From positions 80,561-144,560 of the forward strand of contig JAQTZB010000005.1 in the NCBI GenBank assembly GCA_028688015.1: a stretch of 64,000 bases of DNA. The letters are read 5' to 3'. The notes below the pieces were generated by a model. That model did not search any database, was not told where the DNA came from, and saw nothing but the letters and a program-made list of their open reading frames with translations. This DNA is from Elusimicrobiales bacterium (GTDB taxonomy: Bacteria; Elusimicrobiota; Elusimicrobia; Elusimicrobiales; UBA9959). Positions 23,911 through 32,992 of the stretch are shown piece after piece. Position 1 is the first letter of the stretch. Every line of letters begins with the position of its first letter. A program made the translations under genes and the position numbers.

Positions 23911-26385
23911 CTACTGCACTTTCAGAGTCAGTTCGTCGCCTTCGCCCTTGTAGTCCACTTTCAGCACGTCGCCCTGCTTCATCGTGCTGTTGAGCAGGAA
24001 CTCCGCCATCGGGTCCTCCAGGTATTTCTGCACGGTGCGGATGAGCGGGCGGGCGCCGTAGTTCGGATCGAAACCTTTTTTGACGAGGAAGGTCTTGGCG
24101 GCCTGCGTGATGTCGAACTTCACGCCCTTGGCGTCGAGCTTCTTGCTCACCTTCACCAGGCTGAGCTCCAGGATCTTCTCGGTGTCCACCTCGGTCAGCG
24201 GGCGGAACACGATGACCTCGTCGATGCGGTTGATGAATTCCGGGTTAAAGACGCGCTTCACCTCGTCCATCACGGTGTCCTTCATTTCCTTGTAATCCTT
24301 CTCCTTGTCCTCGGCGGGCATGAAGCCCAGCGTCTTGCCCTTGGAGATCAGGCGGGCGCCGACGTTGGAGGTCATGATCAGGATGGAGTTCTTGAAAGAG
24401 ACCTTGTGGCCCAGGCTGTCGGTAAGCGTGCCTTCGTCCATGATCTGCAGCAGGATATTGAACACGTCGGGATGGGCCTTCTCGATCTCGTCGAGCACGA
24501 CCACGGAATACGGCTTGCGGCGCACCAGCTCGGTGAGCTTGCCGCCTTCCTCGTAGCCGACGTAGCCGGGGGGCGCGCCGATGAGGCGGCTCACGGAGAA
24601 TTTCTCCATGTATTCGCTCATGTCGATGCGGACCATGGCCTCCTCGTTGCCGAACAGGAAGTCCGCCAGAACGCGGGCCAGCTCCGTCTTGCCGACGCCC
24701 GTAGGGCCCAGGAAGATGAAATTACCGATGGGCCGCTTGGGGTCCTTCATACCGGTGCGGCTGCGCTTGATGGCCTGCGACACTATGGTAACGGCCTCGT
24801 CCTGGCCGATGAGGCGCTTGTGGAGCTCGCCTTCCATGTGCTGCAGTTTCTGGGTCTCGGTCTCGGTCATGCGGGTGACCGGGATGCCGGTCCACTTGGA
24901 GGCGATGCCGGCTATATCTTCTTCGGTCACTTCCGGGAAAACCTTGTCGCGGCCTTCGCGCCACTTCTTGCGCGCGTCCTCGAGGGCCTTCTTCAGCTCT
25001 TTCTCGTTGTCGCGGAGCTTCGCGGCCTTCTCGTACTCCTGGCCGTAGATGGCGGCGTTCTTTTCCTTGGCGGCCTCTTCTATCTCCGCCTCCTTCTCCT
25101 TGAACTCCGGAGGGGCGACAGACAGCTTCAGGCGGGCGCGGCTGCCGGCCTCGTCGAGCAGGTCGATGGCCTTGTCGGGCAGGGCGCGGTCGGTGATATA
25201 TTTGTCGGAGAGCTGGGCCGCGGCGAAGATGGCCGCGTCCGTGTATTTGCACTTATGGTGGCTCTCGTACTTGTCCTGCAGGCCCTTGAGGATCTCTATG
25301 GCCTCCTCCACGGTGGGCTGTTCCACGACCACCGTCTGGAAGCGGCGCTCGAGGGCCGGGTCGTGCTCGATGTGTTTGCGGTACTCGTCGAAGGTGGTGG
25401 CGCCGATGCACTGCAGCTCGCCGCGCGCGAGCGCGGGCTTGAGCATGTTGGAGGCGTCTATGGCGCCTTCGGCCGCGCCGGCGCCGATGACGGTATGCAG
25501 CTCGTCGATGAACATGATGATCGAGTTCTTGGCCTTACGGATCTCCTCGATGATGCCCTTCAGGCGCTGCTCGAACTCGCCGCGGTACTTGGTGCCGGCC
25601 ACGATGGACGCGAGGTCCAGCGAGAGCAGGCGCTTGCCGATGAGCGTATCTGAAATTTCGCCGGCGGCTATCTTCTGGGCGAGGCCTTCCACGATGGCCG
25701 TTTTACCCACGCCGGGCTCTCCGACCAGGACGGGATTGTTCTTGGTGCGGCGGCCGAGCACCTGGATCAGGCGGTCCACCTCGTTGGCGCGGCCTATGAC
25801 GGGGTCCAGCTTGCCCTCCTTGGCCATCTGGGTCAGGTCGCGGGCGAACTCGTCGAGGATAGGGGTCTTGGTCTTGCCCTTGGGTCCGGAATGCGCGTGG
25901 CCCTTGGCGGGCGGGGTCTGGGACTCTTTAGGGGAATCTTTCTGCTCCATCTCGCCTAGGATGCTGAGCACTTCCTCGCGGACGGTCTCGAGCTTGAGGC
26001 CGAGGTTTTCAAGGACGCGGGCGGCCACGCCCTCTTCCTCGCGGATGAGGCCGAGCAGGATGTGCTCGGTGCCGATGTAGGAGTGGCTCATGTGCTGGGC
26101 TTCTTCCACGGCGTATTCCAGCACCTTCTTGGCGCGCGGGGTAAAGGGGATCTCGCCCAGCAGCATCATGTTGTCGCCGGTGCCCACTATCTTCTCTATC
26201 TCGGCGCGGACCTTGCGCAGGTCTATGCCCAGGTTCTGGAACACCTGGCTGGCCACGCCCTCGGAGAGGGCTATGAGCCCGAGCAGGATATGCTCGGTGC
26301 CGACGTAGTCGTGGTTGAGGCGCTTGGCCTCTTCCTGCGCTATCAGTATCACGCGCTGCGCCCTGTCGGTAAACCTGGTTCCCAT
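23911..26385 (-). CDS. clpC: ClpC-type AAA+ protease ATPase
   Basis: An 824-residue unfoldase with the complete ClpC order: two N-terminal Clp repeats ([16 protein letters not shown]... and [12 protein letters not shown]), a first AAA module with Walker A GEPGVGKT and Walker [10 protein letters not shown], a central UVR-like coiled coil ([18 protein letters not shown]), and a second AAA module with [11 protein letters not shown]. It feeds proteins to ClpP, which is not in this window. A strong CGGAGGATCAC site fixes the start. It leads an operon of five genes. A 12-bp inverted repeat at the promoter suggests control by a dimeric regulator; neither CIRCE nor a CtsR heptamer repeat is visible. 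Confidence 0.97.
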   Translation of the reverse strand: MGTRFTDRAQRVILIAQEEAKRLNHDYVGTEHILLGLIALSEGVASQVFQNLGIDLRKVRAEIEKIVGTGDNMMLLGEIPFTPRAKKVLEYAVEEAQHMSHSYIGTEHILLGLIREEEGVAARVLENLGLKLETVREEVLSILGEMEQKDSPKESQTPPAKGHAHSGPKGKTKTPILDEFARDLTQMAKEGKLDPVIGRANEVDRLIQVLGRRTKNNPVLVGEPGVGKTAIVEGLAQKIAAGEISDTLIGKRLLSLDLASIVAGTKYRGEFEQRLKGIIEEIRKAKNSIIMFIDELHTVIGAGAAEGAIDASNMLKPALARGELQCIGATTFDEYRKHIEHDPALERRFQTVVVEQPTVEEAIEILKGLQDKYESHHKCKYTDAAIFAAAQLSDKYITDRALPDKAIDLLDEAGSRARLKLSVAPPEFKEKEAEIEEAAKEKNAAIYGQEYEKAAKLRDNEKELKKALEDARKKWREGRDKVFPEVTEEDIAGIASKWTGIPVTRMTETETQKLQHMEGELHKRLIGQDEAVTIVSQAIKRSRTGMKDPKRPIGNFIFLGPTGVGKTELARVLADFLFGNEEAMVRIDMSEYMEKFSVSRLIGAPPGYVGYEEGGKLTELVRRKPYSVVVLDEIEKAHPDVFNILLQIMDEGTLTDSLGHKVSFKNSILIMTSNVGARLISKGKTLGFMPAEDKEKDYKEMKDTVMDEVKRVFNPEFINRIDEVIVFRPLTEVDTEKILELSLVKVSKKLDAKGVKFDITQAAKTFLVKKGFDPNYGARPLIRTVQKYLEDPMAEFLLNSTMKQGDVLKVDYKGEGDELTLKVQ

Positions 26386-26429
26386 GTGATCCTCCGTGCT
26401 TCGATGCGGAAATCTGTATTACTGAATAA

Positions 26430-26473
26430 ATAACTTCGGCGAAATATACCGCGCCGAAGTTATATTATGACAA
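26430..26473 (-). promoter_or_regulatory. clpC promoter with overlapping 12-bp inverted repeat
   Basis: ATAACTTCGGCG (26430-26441) and its exact complement CGCCGAAGTTAT (26452-26463) are separated by 10 bases. On the minus strand a TTGTCA (26473-26468) and TATATT (26448-26443) bracket or overlap the repeat, though the 19-bp spacer is long. It resembles an operator for a dimeric repressor; as RNA it could also form a hairpin in the opposite transcript. Confidence 0.5.
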
Positions 26474-26553
26474 ACTTGGCGGTCATTTCCAAATCGGGCC
26501 GCCCCGGCGCGGCCCGGCCCGGGCGATTTTTGGTATCATAGGATTTCACCAAC

Positions 26554-27279
26554 ATGAAGATCGGCATCGTCATTCCCTCTTTCAACGAGGAGGCCTGCCT
26601 GCCCGGGCTGATACGGCAGATAGAGGCGCAGCACCTGGGCGCCGACATCTGCGTGGTGGACGACTCCCCGGGCGACGCGGCCGCGGCCGCGCTGGCCGGG
26701 CTCGGCCTGCCCAACCTCTCCGTCATCCGGCGCGGCAGCAAAGGCGGGCGCGGCTCGGCGGTACTGGAGGGCTTTCGCCATTTTTTAAAGGGCCCCTGCG
26801 ACCTGCTGGTCGAGATGGACGCCGACCTCTCCCACCCCCCCTCGCGCCTGCCCGGGCTGATAAAAGAAAGTTTGGAAAAGAAGACCGACCTGCTGATAGC
26901 CAGCCGCTACCTCAGCGGCAGCTCCGTGGGCGGCCGGCCGCTGCTGCGGCGCTGCTTCTCCCGCGCGGCCAACGGCCTGGCCGCCCTGCTGCTGGGCGTG
27001 CCGGTGAAGGACTATACCAGCGGCTTCCGCGTCTATAGCCGCCGCGCCGCCGAGGCCGCCGCCGGCTGCGGTCTCTCGGGCACCGGCTTCATCGTGCTCA
27101 GCGAGATCCTGGTAAACCTCTACTACCGCGGCCAGAGCGTGGCCGAGGCGCCCGTGGCCTTCACCGAGCGCCGGAAAGGCGAAAGCTCCCTGGACTCTAA
27201 AGAGATCCTGGGAGCCTTCGCCGGGCTGCTGAAAGTCTGGCAGCTGAAAAAGAAACTCGCCAAAGCCGCGGCGGCCTAG
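26554..27279 (+). CDS. GT2 glycosyltransferase, polyprenyl-phosphate type
   Basis: A 241-residue GT-A fold enzyme: IVIPSFNEEACLPGLI at the N-terminus, ICVVDDSPGD, RRGSKGGRGSAVLEGF and the metal-binding LLVEMDADLSHPP (DAD). This set is typical of dolichol/polyprenol-phosphate mannose or glucose synthases, which charge a lipid carrier for GT-C enzymes. It has no C-terminal membrane domain, so it is the soluble short type. A GT-C-like gene is found 2 kb downstream (29243). It is preceded by TGGTATCAT, an extended -10, 14 bp before ATG. The C-terminus overlaps the convergent NfeD gene by 4 bases. Confidence 0.88.
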   Translation: MKIGIVIPSFNEEACLPGLIRQIEAQHLGADICVVDDSPGDAAAAALAGLGLPNLSVIRRGSKGGRGSAVLEGFRHFLKGPCDLLVEMDADLSHPPSRLPGLIKESLEKKTDLLIASRYLSGSSVGGRPLLRRCFSRAANGLAALLLGVPVKDYTSGFRVYSRRAAEAAAGCGLSGTGFIVLSEILVNLYYRGQSVAEAPVAFTERRKGESSLDSKEILGAFAGLLKVWQLKKKLAKAAAA

Positions 27280-28628
27280 GCCGCCCGCACGCGCACGCGG
27301 AAACCTTCCACAGACTCTACCACCACCTCGCAGCCCTCTTTGATCTCTCCGGAGACGCTTTCGGCCTCCCAGAGCTCGCCAGCCACCAGCACCGTGCCCC
27401 TGGGGCTCAGCGCCGTCTTGGCCAGGCCCCGCTGGCCGGATATGCTCTCTATGCCCGTCACCACCCGGCGCAGCTGCGCGCGCAGCGCGACGGCGGCCAC
27501 CGTGGCCACCACCGCGATCAGGCCCACCACGGCGCTGACCAGCATCGGGAAGGAGACCGCGAGCCCGCCCAGCGAGGGCTGGTTGAACAGCATCAGCCCG
27601 CCGAGCAGTACCGATATCGCCCCGGCCAGCGTCAGCAGGCCGTAGCTGACCACCTTGATCTCGGCGACGAAGAACACGAAGCCCAGCAGGATCAGCGCTA
27701 CGCCGGCGAAGCTGGCCGACAGCGTCTGGAAAGAGTAGAACGCCAGCACCAGCGCCACGGCCCCCACCACTCCGGGCAGGATCAGGCCGGGGTTGTAGAG
27801 CTCGATGAAGAGCCCGGCCGCCCCGAGGCTCATCAGAATCATGGCGATATTGGGGTCGGTGACGGCGGCCAAAAACTTCTGGCGGCGCGTCTGGCGGAAA
27901 TACTCCACGGCCGGGGCCGCGCATTTGAAAGTGCCGAAGTCTCCGGCGGAGCGCCCGTCGGCCTTGGCCAGGAACTCCGCGATATCCGCGGCCACGAAGT
28001 CGGCCACGCCGGCCTTGACGGCCTCTTCGGCGGGGATGGAGTCGCTCTTGGTGACGGCCTTAACGGCCCATTCCACGTTGCGCCCGGACTTCTGCGTGAT
28101 GGACTTCATGTAGGCCGAGGCGTCGTTGAGCACCTTGTCCTCCATGGGATCCTTCTTTTTCCCTTCTTTGCCGTCCTTGCCTTCCTTGCCGCCGGGCAGA
28201 CCGGGCAGGCCGCCGCCGAGCATCACCGGGTGCGCGGCTCCTATATTGGTACCGGGCGCCATGCCCACCAGCGGCGAGGCCATGGCGATGAACACGCCGG
28301 CCGAGGCCGCGCGCGCCCCCGCGGGCGAGACGTAGACGGCCACGGGCTTTTTGGAAGCCAGCAGCGCCTTGATGATCTCCCGCATCGAAGTATCCAGGCC
28401 GCCGGGCGTGTCCAGCGCCAGGACCAGCAGGTCCGCCCCGCCGGGCCCGTTCACCTTGTCCACCGCCCCGGCGAAGAACTCCGCCGCGGCCGGGGTTATA
28501 ACGCCGGAATACGGCGCCACCAGGACGGTCCGGACCTCGTAAATTATTTTCGGGGCCGCGGCCTTCGGCGCGGCTGCGGCGCCCGCCGGCAGGCAGAGCG
28601 CGGCGGCGAGGATGAGTAGATTTTTCAT
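27276..28628 (-). CDS. NfeD-type membrane serine protease (ClpP-class)
   Basis: A 450-residue protein with a signal peptide (MKNLLILAAALCLPAGAAAA), a SppA/ClpP-like domain (LALDTPGGLDTSMREII; catalytic Ser in GARAASAGVFIA; Lys in DASAYMKSITQKSGRN), four to five transmembrane helices, and a C-terminal OB-fold NfeD domain (GQRGLAKTALSPRGTVLVAGELWEA). A Gly/Lys-rich insert (GGKEGKDGKEGKKKDPMED) lies between Ser and Lys. In archaea and bacteria the long NfeD cleaves stomatin-like partners; no stomatin gene is adjacent here. GGGAG precedes the ATG. Confidence 0.9.
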   Translation of the reverse strand: MKNLLILAAALCLPAGAAAAPKAAAPKIIYEVRTVLVAPYSGVITPAAAEFFAGAVDKVNGPGGADLLVLALDTPGGLDTSMREIIKALLASKKPVAVYVSPAGARAASAGVFIAMASPLVGMAPGTNIGAAHPVMLGGGLPGLPGGKEGKDGKEGKKKDPMEDKVLNDASAYMKSITQKSGRNVEWAVKAVTKSDSIPAEEAVKAGVADFVAADIAEFLAKADGRSAGDFGTFKCAAPAVEYFRQTRRQKFLAAVTDPNIAMILMSLGAAGLFIELYNPGLILPGVVGAVALVLAFYSFQTLSASFAGVALILLGFVFFVAEIKVVSYGLLTLAGAISVLLGGLMLFNQPSLGGLAVSFPMLVSAVVGLIAVVATVAAVALRAQLRRVVTGIESISGQRGLAKTALSPRGTVLVAGELWEAESVSGEIKEGCEVVVESVEGFRVRVRAA

Positions 28629-28673
28629 ATAGATATCTCCCGTGGCTTGCTTTAGGAATTATACCTTTTGGGG

Positions 28674-28702
28674 AAAAGAAAAACCGGCCGCCCGCGGCCG
28701 GT
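28674..28702 (-). terminator. Terminator of the 28724-29077 response regulator
   Basis: On the minus strand the hairpin ACCGGCCG-CGGG-CGGCCGGT is followed by TTTTTCTTTT. Confidence 0.8.
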
Positions 28703-28723
28703 CTTCCCGCCCCCGGGAGCGCT

Positions 28724-29077
28724 TTAGGCCAGCACCTTGCTGACGGCCTGTATCAGCTGCTCCACTTTGAAAGGCTTCTCGAGATAGCAGTTGACCCCCT
28801 CGCAATCCGCGTGCTCCCTGGCGCAGGGCGTGCCGGTCACCAGCAGGCTCTTCGCGCCCGCCTTGGCCTCGTTGAAGAGACGGATCAGCTCGGTGCCCAC
28901 GCCGTCGGGGAACATGAAATCGGTTATCAGCAGGTCGAACTCCCCCTCGCGCAGCAGCGCGGAGGCCTGGGCGAAAGTCTCCGCCGGGGTCACGGCGTAG
29001 TCGGTCTGGGAAAAGATCTTCGCGTACAGGTTCAGCATCGCCCTGTCGTCGTCGGCCACCAGTATTTTTACAGGCAT
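28724..29077 (-). CDS. Stand-alone response regulator receiver
   Basis: A 117-residue CheY-like protein; ATG 29077 is chosen over an upstream in-frame ATG because AAAGGGGACT directly precedes it and the protein then begins with the receiver strand PVKILVADDD. The acidic pocket (ADDD), phospho-acceptor Asp53 (ITDFMFP), Thr switch (LLVTGTP) and Lys (YLEKPF) are all present. There is no output domain, so it works by protein contact. Monocistronic between two terminators/operators, with a palindrome upstream. Confidence 0.9.
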   Translation of the reverse strand: MPVKILVADDDRAMLNLYAKIFSQTDYAVTPAETFAQASALLREGEFDLLITDFMFPDGVGTELIRLFNEAKAGAKSLLVTGTPCAREHADCEGVNCYLEKPFKVEQLIQAVSKVLA

Positions 29078-29141
29078 AGTCCCCTTTGCGTTAAGACATG
29101 CCCCGGACCGGACCGCTGCCGGCCCCCTCACCCGGCTATAG

Positions 29142-29157
29142 TGTAACACTTGTTACA
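29142..29157. promoter_or_regulatory. Perfect palindrome TGTAACA-CT-TGTTACA, probable operator
   Basis: Seven-base arms with a two-base centre, 65 bp upstream of the response regulator start. The minus-strand TGTTACACT overlaps its left arm and may be the -10. The symmetry and position suggest a dimeric transcription factor site. Confidence 0.45.
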
Positions 29158-29227
29158 TTCGCGGGTAAGGGGCGCAAGGCCCAGGCGGGCATCGTTATTG
29201 GACCTAGACCCCGGGTAGGCCCCGAAT

Positions 29228-29236
29228 TGATAAAAT
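29228..29236 (+). promoter_or_regulatory. Extended -10, leaderless-type, for the 29243 gene
   Basis: TGATAAAAT ends 6 nt before a GTG start codon with no ribosome-binding site between. Confidence 0.5.
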
Positions 29237-29242
29237 AAACGC

Positions 29243-30880
29243 GTGAGAAAATTATTTCAAAAGCCGGGCCTGGCGGTGGCGCTGGCCGCGGCCGCTGTTT
29301 GCCTGCCGCTGCTGACGCTGCCTTTCGTTTTCGACGACGTCATGTCGGTCGCGGATAACCCTTGGCTGCGGGAACTTGGCAGCCTCAGGCACCTGTTCGG
29401 CCCGGCCTACACCCCCATCTTCCGCAACGAGGGTTTCGAGCCGCTCACCTTCCTCCCCATCATGCTGTTCGGCAGGGCGTTCGCCTGGCAGCCGTGGGGC
29501 CTGCACCTGCTGTCGCTGCTGGCGCACTCCGCCTGCTCGTGGGCGGTCTGGCGCCTCGCCCGCGAGCTGTTCTCCGAAGAGCGGCCGGCGCTGCTGGCCG
29601 GGCTCTTTTTCGCGCTGCACCCGGCGCAGGGCGAGACCACCGTGGCGGTCCTGTTCTCCGGCACCATCTTCTCGGCGCTGTTCTTCCTGCTGGCGCTGAC
29701 CCGCTTCGTCTCGCGCGACGGCCGCGACGGCCCGGCGGACAAGGCGCTGACGGCGGGGCTGTTCCTGGTCTCGCTGCTGTTCAAAGAGCGGGCTTTCCCC
29801 GGCCTGCTCCTCTTCGCGCTGCTGCCTTTCCTTAAGAAGGGCGGCGGGGCGGCGGAGCTAAGGAGGCGACTGCCGGAGCTGCTGGCTTTCGCCGGGGCCG
29901 CCGCGGCTGCCCTGTTGGCGCGGCTCGCCGCGGGGCGCGTGAGCGCGCTGAGCGCCGCCGACCTGGACCCAGCCTTCCTGTTCGCTAAGCTGGCCGCCTA
30001 CGCTAAAATGATCTGCCTGCCGTTCTGGATCTCCCCGGTGTACCAGAAAACCGCCGCCTGGGGCGACGCAGCCGGCTTGGCAGCGCTGCTGCTGGCGGGC
30101 GCAGCGCTGCCGCTGGCCGTTAAATACGGCGGCAGAGGCGGCCGCGGCTACTCCCCCGCCCCGGCGGGCGCAGCGCTGGCCGGCCTCCTGCTGCTGCCCT
30201 ACCTCAACCTGCTGCCGGTAGCCGACTTAGCGGAGTATCTGAAGTCGGTCTTCGTCTCCGGCCGCTACCTCTATCTGCCGCTGACGGGCGCGGCGCTGGT
30301 CTTCGGCGCGGCGGCGGAGGGCTTCGCCGCCGAATGGCGGCGCCCGGCGTCGAAAGCGGCTGCCTTGATTTTGACCACCGTCCTGCTGCTCGTCTTTATG
30401 GGGGTCTCGGTCAGCCAACGCCTGATCTGGCGCAGCGACGCCGCGGTCTGGGCCCGGGCCGTGCGCCTGAACCCGGACAGCGCCTGGGGCAACTACATGC
30501 TCGGCACTTCCTATCTGGAACAGGGCGACGCGGCCGACGCCGTGCCGCTGCTGGAGAAGGCCGTCTCGCTGGGGCCGAACCGCGGCGTGCTGTCGAACTC
30601 GCTCGGCGCGCTGGCCGCCGCCGCCCTGATGCAGGGCAGGCCGGCCGACGCGGAGCGGACCGCGAAGCAGGCTCTGAGGGTCTGGAACGAGAATTACGAC
30701 GCCTGGAACACGCTGGGCGCGGCCCTGGCCGGGATGAACCGATTCGCGGAGGCGGAGCAGGCCTTCCTTGAGGCGGCGCGCTCGCCGCTCACTTCCGGAG
30801 CGGCTCTGGCCAATCGCGAACTGGTGAAGCGGGCGCTCAGCGAGCGCTCCGGAGCCGGGCCGCGAAAGGCCGGCAAGTAA
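29243..30880 (+). CDS. GT-C-like membrane protein with C-terminal TPRs
   Basis: A 545-residue protein starting at GTG. About 9-10 hydrophobic helices follow an early periplasmic loop with FVFDDVMSVADNPW, the acidic-pair motif of GT-C (PMT/TMTC-like) glycosyltransferases, and FFALHPAQGETTVAVLFSG, another TMTC-type block. The last 140 residues are tetratricopeptide repeats (LNPDSAWGNYMLGTSYLEQG, WNTLGAALAGMNRFAEAEQA). The architecture matches TMTC/DUF1736-like proteins, which in animals O-mannosylate. Sugar and target are unknown here; the GT2 gene at 26554 could supply the lipid-linked donor (inference). Confidence 0.75.
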   Translation: MRKLFQKPGLAVALAAAAVCLPLLTLPFVFDDVMSVADNPWLRELGSLRHLFGPAYTPIFRNEGFEPLTFLPIMLFGRAFAWQPWGLHLLSLLAHSACSWAVWRLARELFSEERPALLAGLFFALHPAQGETTVAVLFSGTIFSALFFLLALTRFVSRDGRDGPADKALTAGLFLVSLLFKERAFPGLLLFALLPFLKKGGGAAELRRRLPELLAFAGAAAAALLARLAAGRVSALSAADLDPAFLFAKLAAYAKMICLPFWISPVYQKTAAWGDAAGLAALLLAGAALPLAVKYGGRGGRGYSPAPAGAALAGLLLLPYLNLLPVADLAEYLKSVFVSGRYLYLPLTGAALVFGAAAEGFAAEWRRPASKAAALILTTVLLLVFMGVSVSQRLIWRSDAAVWARAVRLNPDSAWGNYMLGTSYLEQGDAADAVPLLEKAVSLGPNRGVLSNSLGALAAAALMQGRPADAERTAKQALRVWNENYDAWNTLGAALAGMNRFAEAEQAFLEAARSPLTSGAALANRELVKRALSERSGAGPRKAGK

Positions 30881-30883
30881 GGC

Positions 30884-31534
30884 TCACTCCCACGCCGGAA
30901 AGACGGCGCAGCCGCCGCCGTCCACGATACAGATGTGAATTTTCTTTTCGCCGCAGGCCGCGCTGACCGCCGCCGCGGTGGCGGCGAGCCGCGCCGCCGG
31001 CGTCAACCCGCCCGCGAACGGCAGGCCGGCCACAAAGACCACACCCCCGCGGCCGCCGCCGCGCCGTTTCATGGAGGTTTTGACCTGGGCGGCCTTGCTC
31101 CTGAACTTGGCGGCCAGCCGCTTTACGGCGCCCTCGCCCAGATCCACCCCGACGAAGCGCACCTCGAAATCGTATTCCAGGCCGCGGCGCGCAGCGCGCA
31201 GGTCGGCGGTCCGGCCCGCGGCGCGGGGCACTGCCGCGATCCCGGAAAAACCTTCCCCGCGCAGGAACAGCGCGGCGCTGAGTTCGGCGAGGGCGGCCTC
31301 CAGCCTGCCCGGCGTTGCGTCGCCGGGGAGATAGCCGGAAGCGCACAGCGCCTTCTCGGGCGGCAGGCCCAGCGCCCCGGAGACGGCCGAGAAGAACGCC
31401 TCCAGCCCCGCGAAAAAACCGGGGTCGCGCCGCGCGGCGGCGCGCAGCTCCGGGCCCGCGGCGGCCAGGGAAAGCCGGACCGCCGGCGGCAGCCCGGAGT
31501 CCGCCAGCCGGCGGTCGTACGCTGAAAGGCGCAC
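30884..31534 (-). CDS. Unknown cytoplasmic protein
   Basis: A 216-residue Ala/Arg-rich protein beginning with GTG 31534 (AAGGAAAA upstream), one base after the stop of the aminotransferase gene, so co-transcribed with it. The C-terminal half has an alternating pattern of strands and helices: YDFEVRFVGVDL, VVFVAGLPFAGGL, IHICIVDGGG. The spacing YDFEVRF...VKRLAAKFRSKA could fit a nuclease-like or nucleotide-binding fold, but no diagnostic motif is complete. Convergent with the GT-C gene, with 3 bp between stops. Confidence 0.6.
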   Translation of the reverse strand: MRLSAYDRRLADSGLPPAVRLSLAAAGPELRAAARRDPGFFAGLEAFFSAVSGALGLPPEKALCASGYLPGDATPGRLEAALAELSAALFLRGEGFSGIAAVPRAAGRTADLRAARRGLEYDFEVRFVGVDLGEGAVKRLAAKFRSKAAQVKTSMKRRGGGRGGVVFVAGLPFAGGLTPAARLAATAAAVSAACGEKKIHICIVDGGGCAVFPAWE

Positions 31535-31535
31535 G

Positions 31536-32966
31536 CTAGTTTTCCTTTAGTTTCTCTACGTAGGAAGCGTGGAACTTCTTCATCTTCTCGACCAGCGCCT
31601 GGATGTCCTCGCGCGGCGGCAGGAAGGTGGTGCGGAAGTGCAGCGTGCCGGGCTCCTGGCCGAAGCCCGAGCCGGGCACCACGCAGATGCCGGTACCCTC
31701 GAGCAGGCGCAGGCAGTACTTTGAATCGCGGGCAGCTTCGTATTTGTGGCGCTCCTCGGCGCTCATCGCCGCCGGGTCGGTGCCCTTGGGGTGCGGCAGT
31801 TCGAATTTGACGAAGGCGTACATAGCCCCCTCGGGGATATTGGTCTTCATCCCCTCTATCTCGTTGAGACCGCGGCCGAGGATGCCCGCCTTGGCCTTCA
31901 GGTCGCCCAGGATGGCGGCCTTCTCGGACTCGTAGAGGTCATAGCTCTCGTCGCCGGGCTTGGGCGGCTCCACCATCAGGTATGTCACCACCTGGCCGTC
32001 GGTGTTGGAGCAGAGGCCGATGGACTGCAGCTTGATCATCTCGGCGTAGACGTCGTCGGACATGTTGCGGATCTCCAGGTAGCCGCCGCGGTGGCCGCAT
32101 TCCCCGAGGAAGCCCTTGGAGACGGAATGAAAGCTGAACAGCGTGACGTCCTTCTCGCCCAGCTCGTGCATTACCTTGGCGAAAGAGTGGAACTGCAGGC
32201 CCTCGCCGTAGACGTTCTCCTGGTAGACCTCGTCGGCGAGGATGGCCAGGCCGTGCTTTTTGGCGAAGCGGATGACCATGCCGATGTTCTTCTTGGACAA
32301 CACCGCGCCGGTGGGGTTGCCGGGGTTGATGACGGCCAGCGCAACGGTGGTGACGCCGTTCTTTTTGGCCTCGGCCAGGCTGCGCTCGAGCTCCGTTTCA
32401 TTGAGCTCCCAGCGGTTGGCTTCGTCGAGGAAATAGCTCACCTGTTTGGCGCCGTAGAGTTCCAGCGTGGCGCTGTAGAGCGGGTACTGCGGGATCGGGA
32501 TCATCACGCCGTCCGACGGCTTGTTGAGCAGCAGCGTCAGCGCGGCCTGCACGCCCTTGGACGCCCCGTCGGTGAGCAGGATGCGGTTCGGGTCCGCCGG
32601 GATACCGTCGCGCCGCGCGATGAAGTCTGCCACGGCCTTGCGGATGAACGGCATGCCGGCGCTGTGAGTGTAGGCGCCGGTGCCGTTGGGGTTCTTCTCC
32701 AGGATCAGGCGCGCGCGGTGGATGGCGTCTGCGGGGAAAGCCTTGGAGGCGCCGGGGTGGTCCATCAGCGCCGGATATTCCAGCAGGCTCAGCACCTGCC
32801 GCACGAAGGTCAGCGGGCGCTGCTTGAGCGCCTGCGGATTGCCTATATTGCAATAGATGATCTTCTTGCCCTGCTCCTCCAGTTCCTGGGCCCGGATGAC
32901 GATCTTGCCGCGCACCGCGTAGTGCGCCTTTAGAAGTTTCGCGTTGACATCGGAGAGTTTTACCAT
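31536..32966 (-). CDS. Alanine aminotransferase (eukaryotic-type ALT family)
   Basis: A 476-residue fold-type I PLP enzyme. The PLP lysine is Lys284 in SFHSVSKGFLGECGHRGGY, the signature of the ALT/GPT branch of class I aminotransferases; other blocks are YCNIGNPQALKQRPLTFVRQVLSL (first 20 residues typical), LTDGASKGVQ, INPGNPTGA and GSGFGQEPGTLHFRTT. It interconverts alanine and 2-oxoglutarate with pyruvate and glutamate in the cytoplasm. ATG is 6 nt after a TATAAT with no ribosome-binding site, so it is probably leaderless. It is followed by an unknown gene in the same transcript. Confidence 0.92.
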   Translation of the reverse strand: MVKLSDVNAKLLKAHYAVRGKIVIRAQELEEQGKKIIYCNIGNPQALKQRPLTFVRQVLSLLEYPALMDHPGASKAFPADAIHRARLILEKNPNGTGAYTHSAGMPFIRKAVADFIARRDGIPADPNRILLTDGASKGVQAALTLLLNKPSDGVMIPIPQYPLYSATLELYGAKQVSYFLDEANRWELNETELERSLAEAKKNGVTTVALAVINPGNPTGAVLSKKNIGMVIRFAKKHGLAILADEVYQENVYGEGLQFHSFAKVMHELGEKDVTLFSFHSVSKGFLGECGHRGGYLEIRNMSDDVYAEMIKLQSIGLCSNTDGQVVTYLMVEPPKPGDESYDLYESEKAAILGDLKAKAGILGRGLNEIEGMKTNIPEGAMYAFVKFELPHPKGTDPAAMSAEERHKYEAARDSKYCLRLLEGTGICVVPGSGFGQEPGTLHFRTTFLPPREDIQALVEKMKKFHASYVEKLKEN

Positions 32967-32972
32967 AAATTT

Positions 32973-32978
32973 ATTATA
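32973..32978 (-). promoter_or_regulatory. Leaderless-type -10 of the aminotransferase
   Basis: A perfect minus-strand TATAAT, ending 6 nt before ATG 32966, placed in the 26-bp gap after the lipocalin gene. Confidence 0.6.
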
Positions 32979-32992
32979 TAAAACCGCGCCGC

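Noticed and set aside
26430..26463. The clpC inverted repeat as a CIRCE or CtsR site
   Set aside because: Sequence does not match TTAGCACTC-N9-GAGTGCTAA or the GGTCAAA direct repeat.
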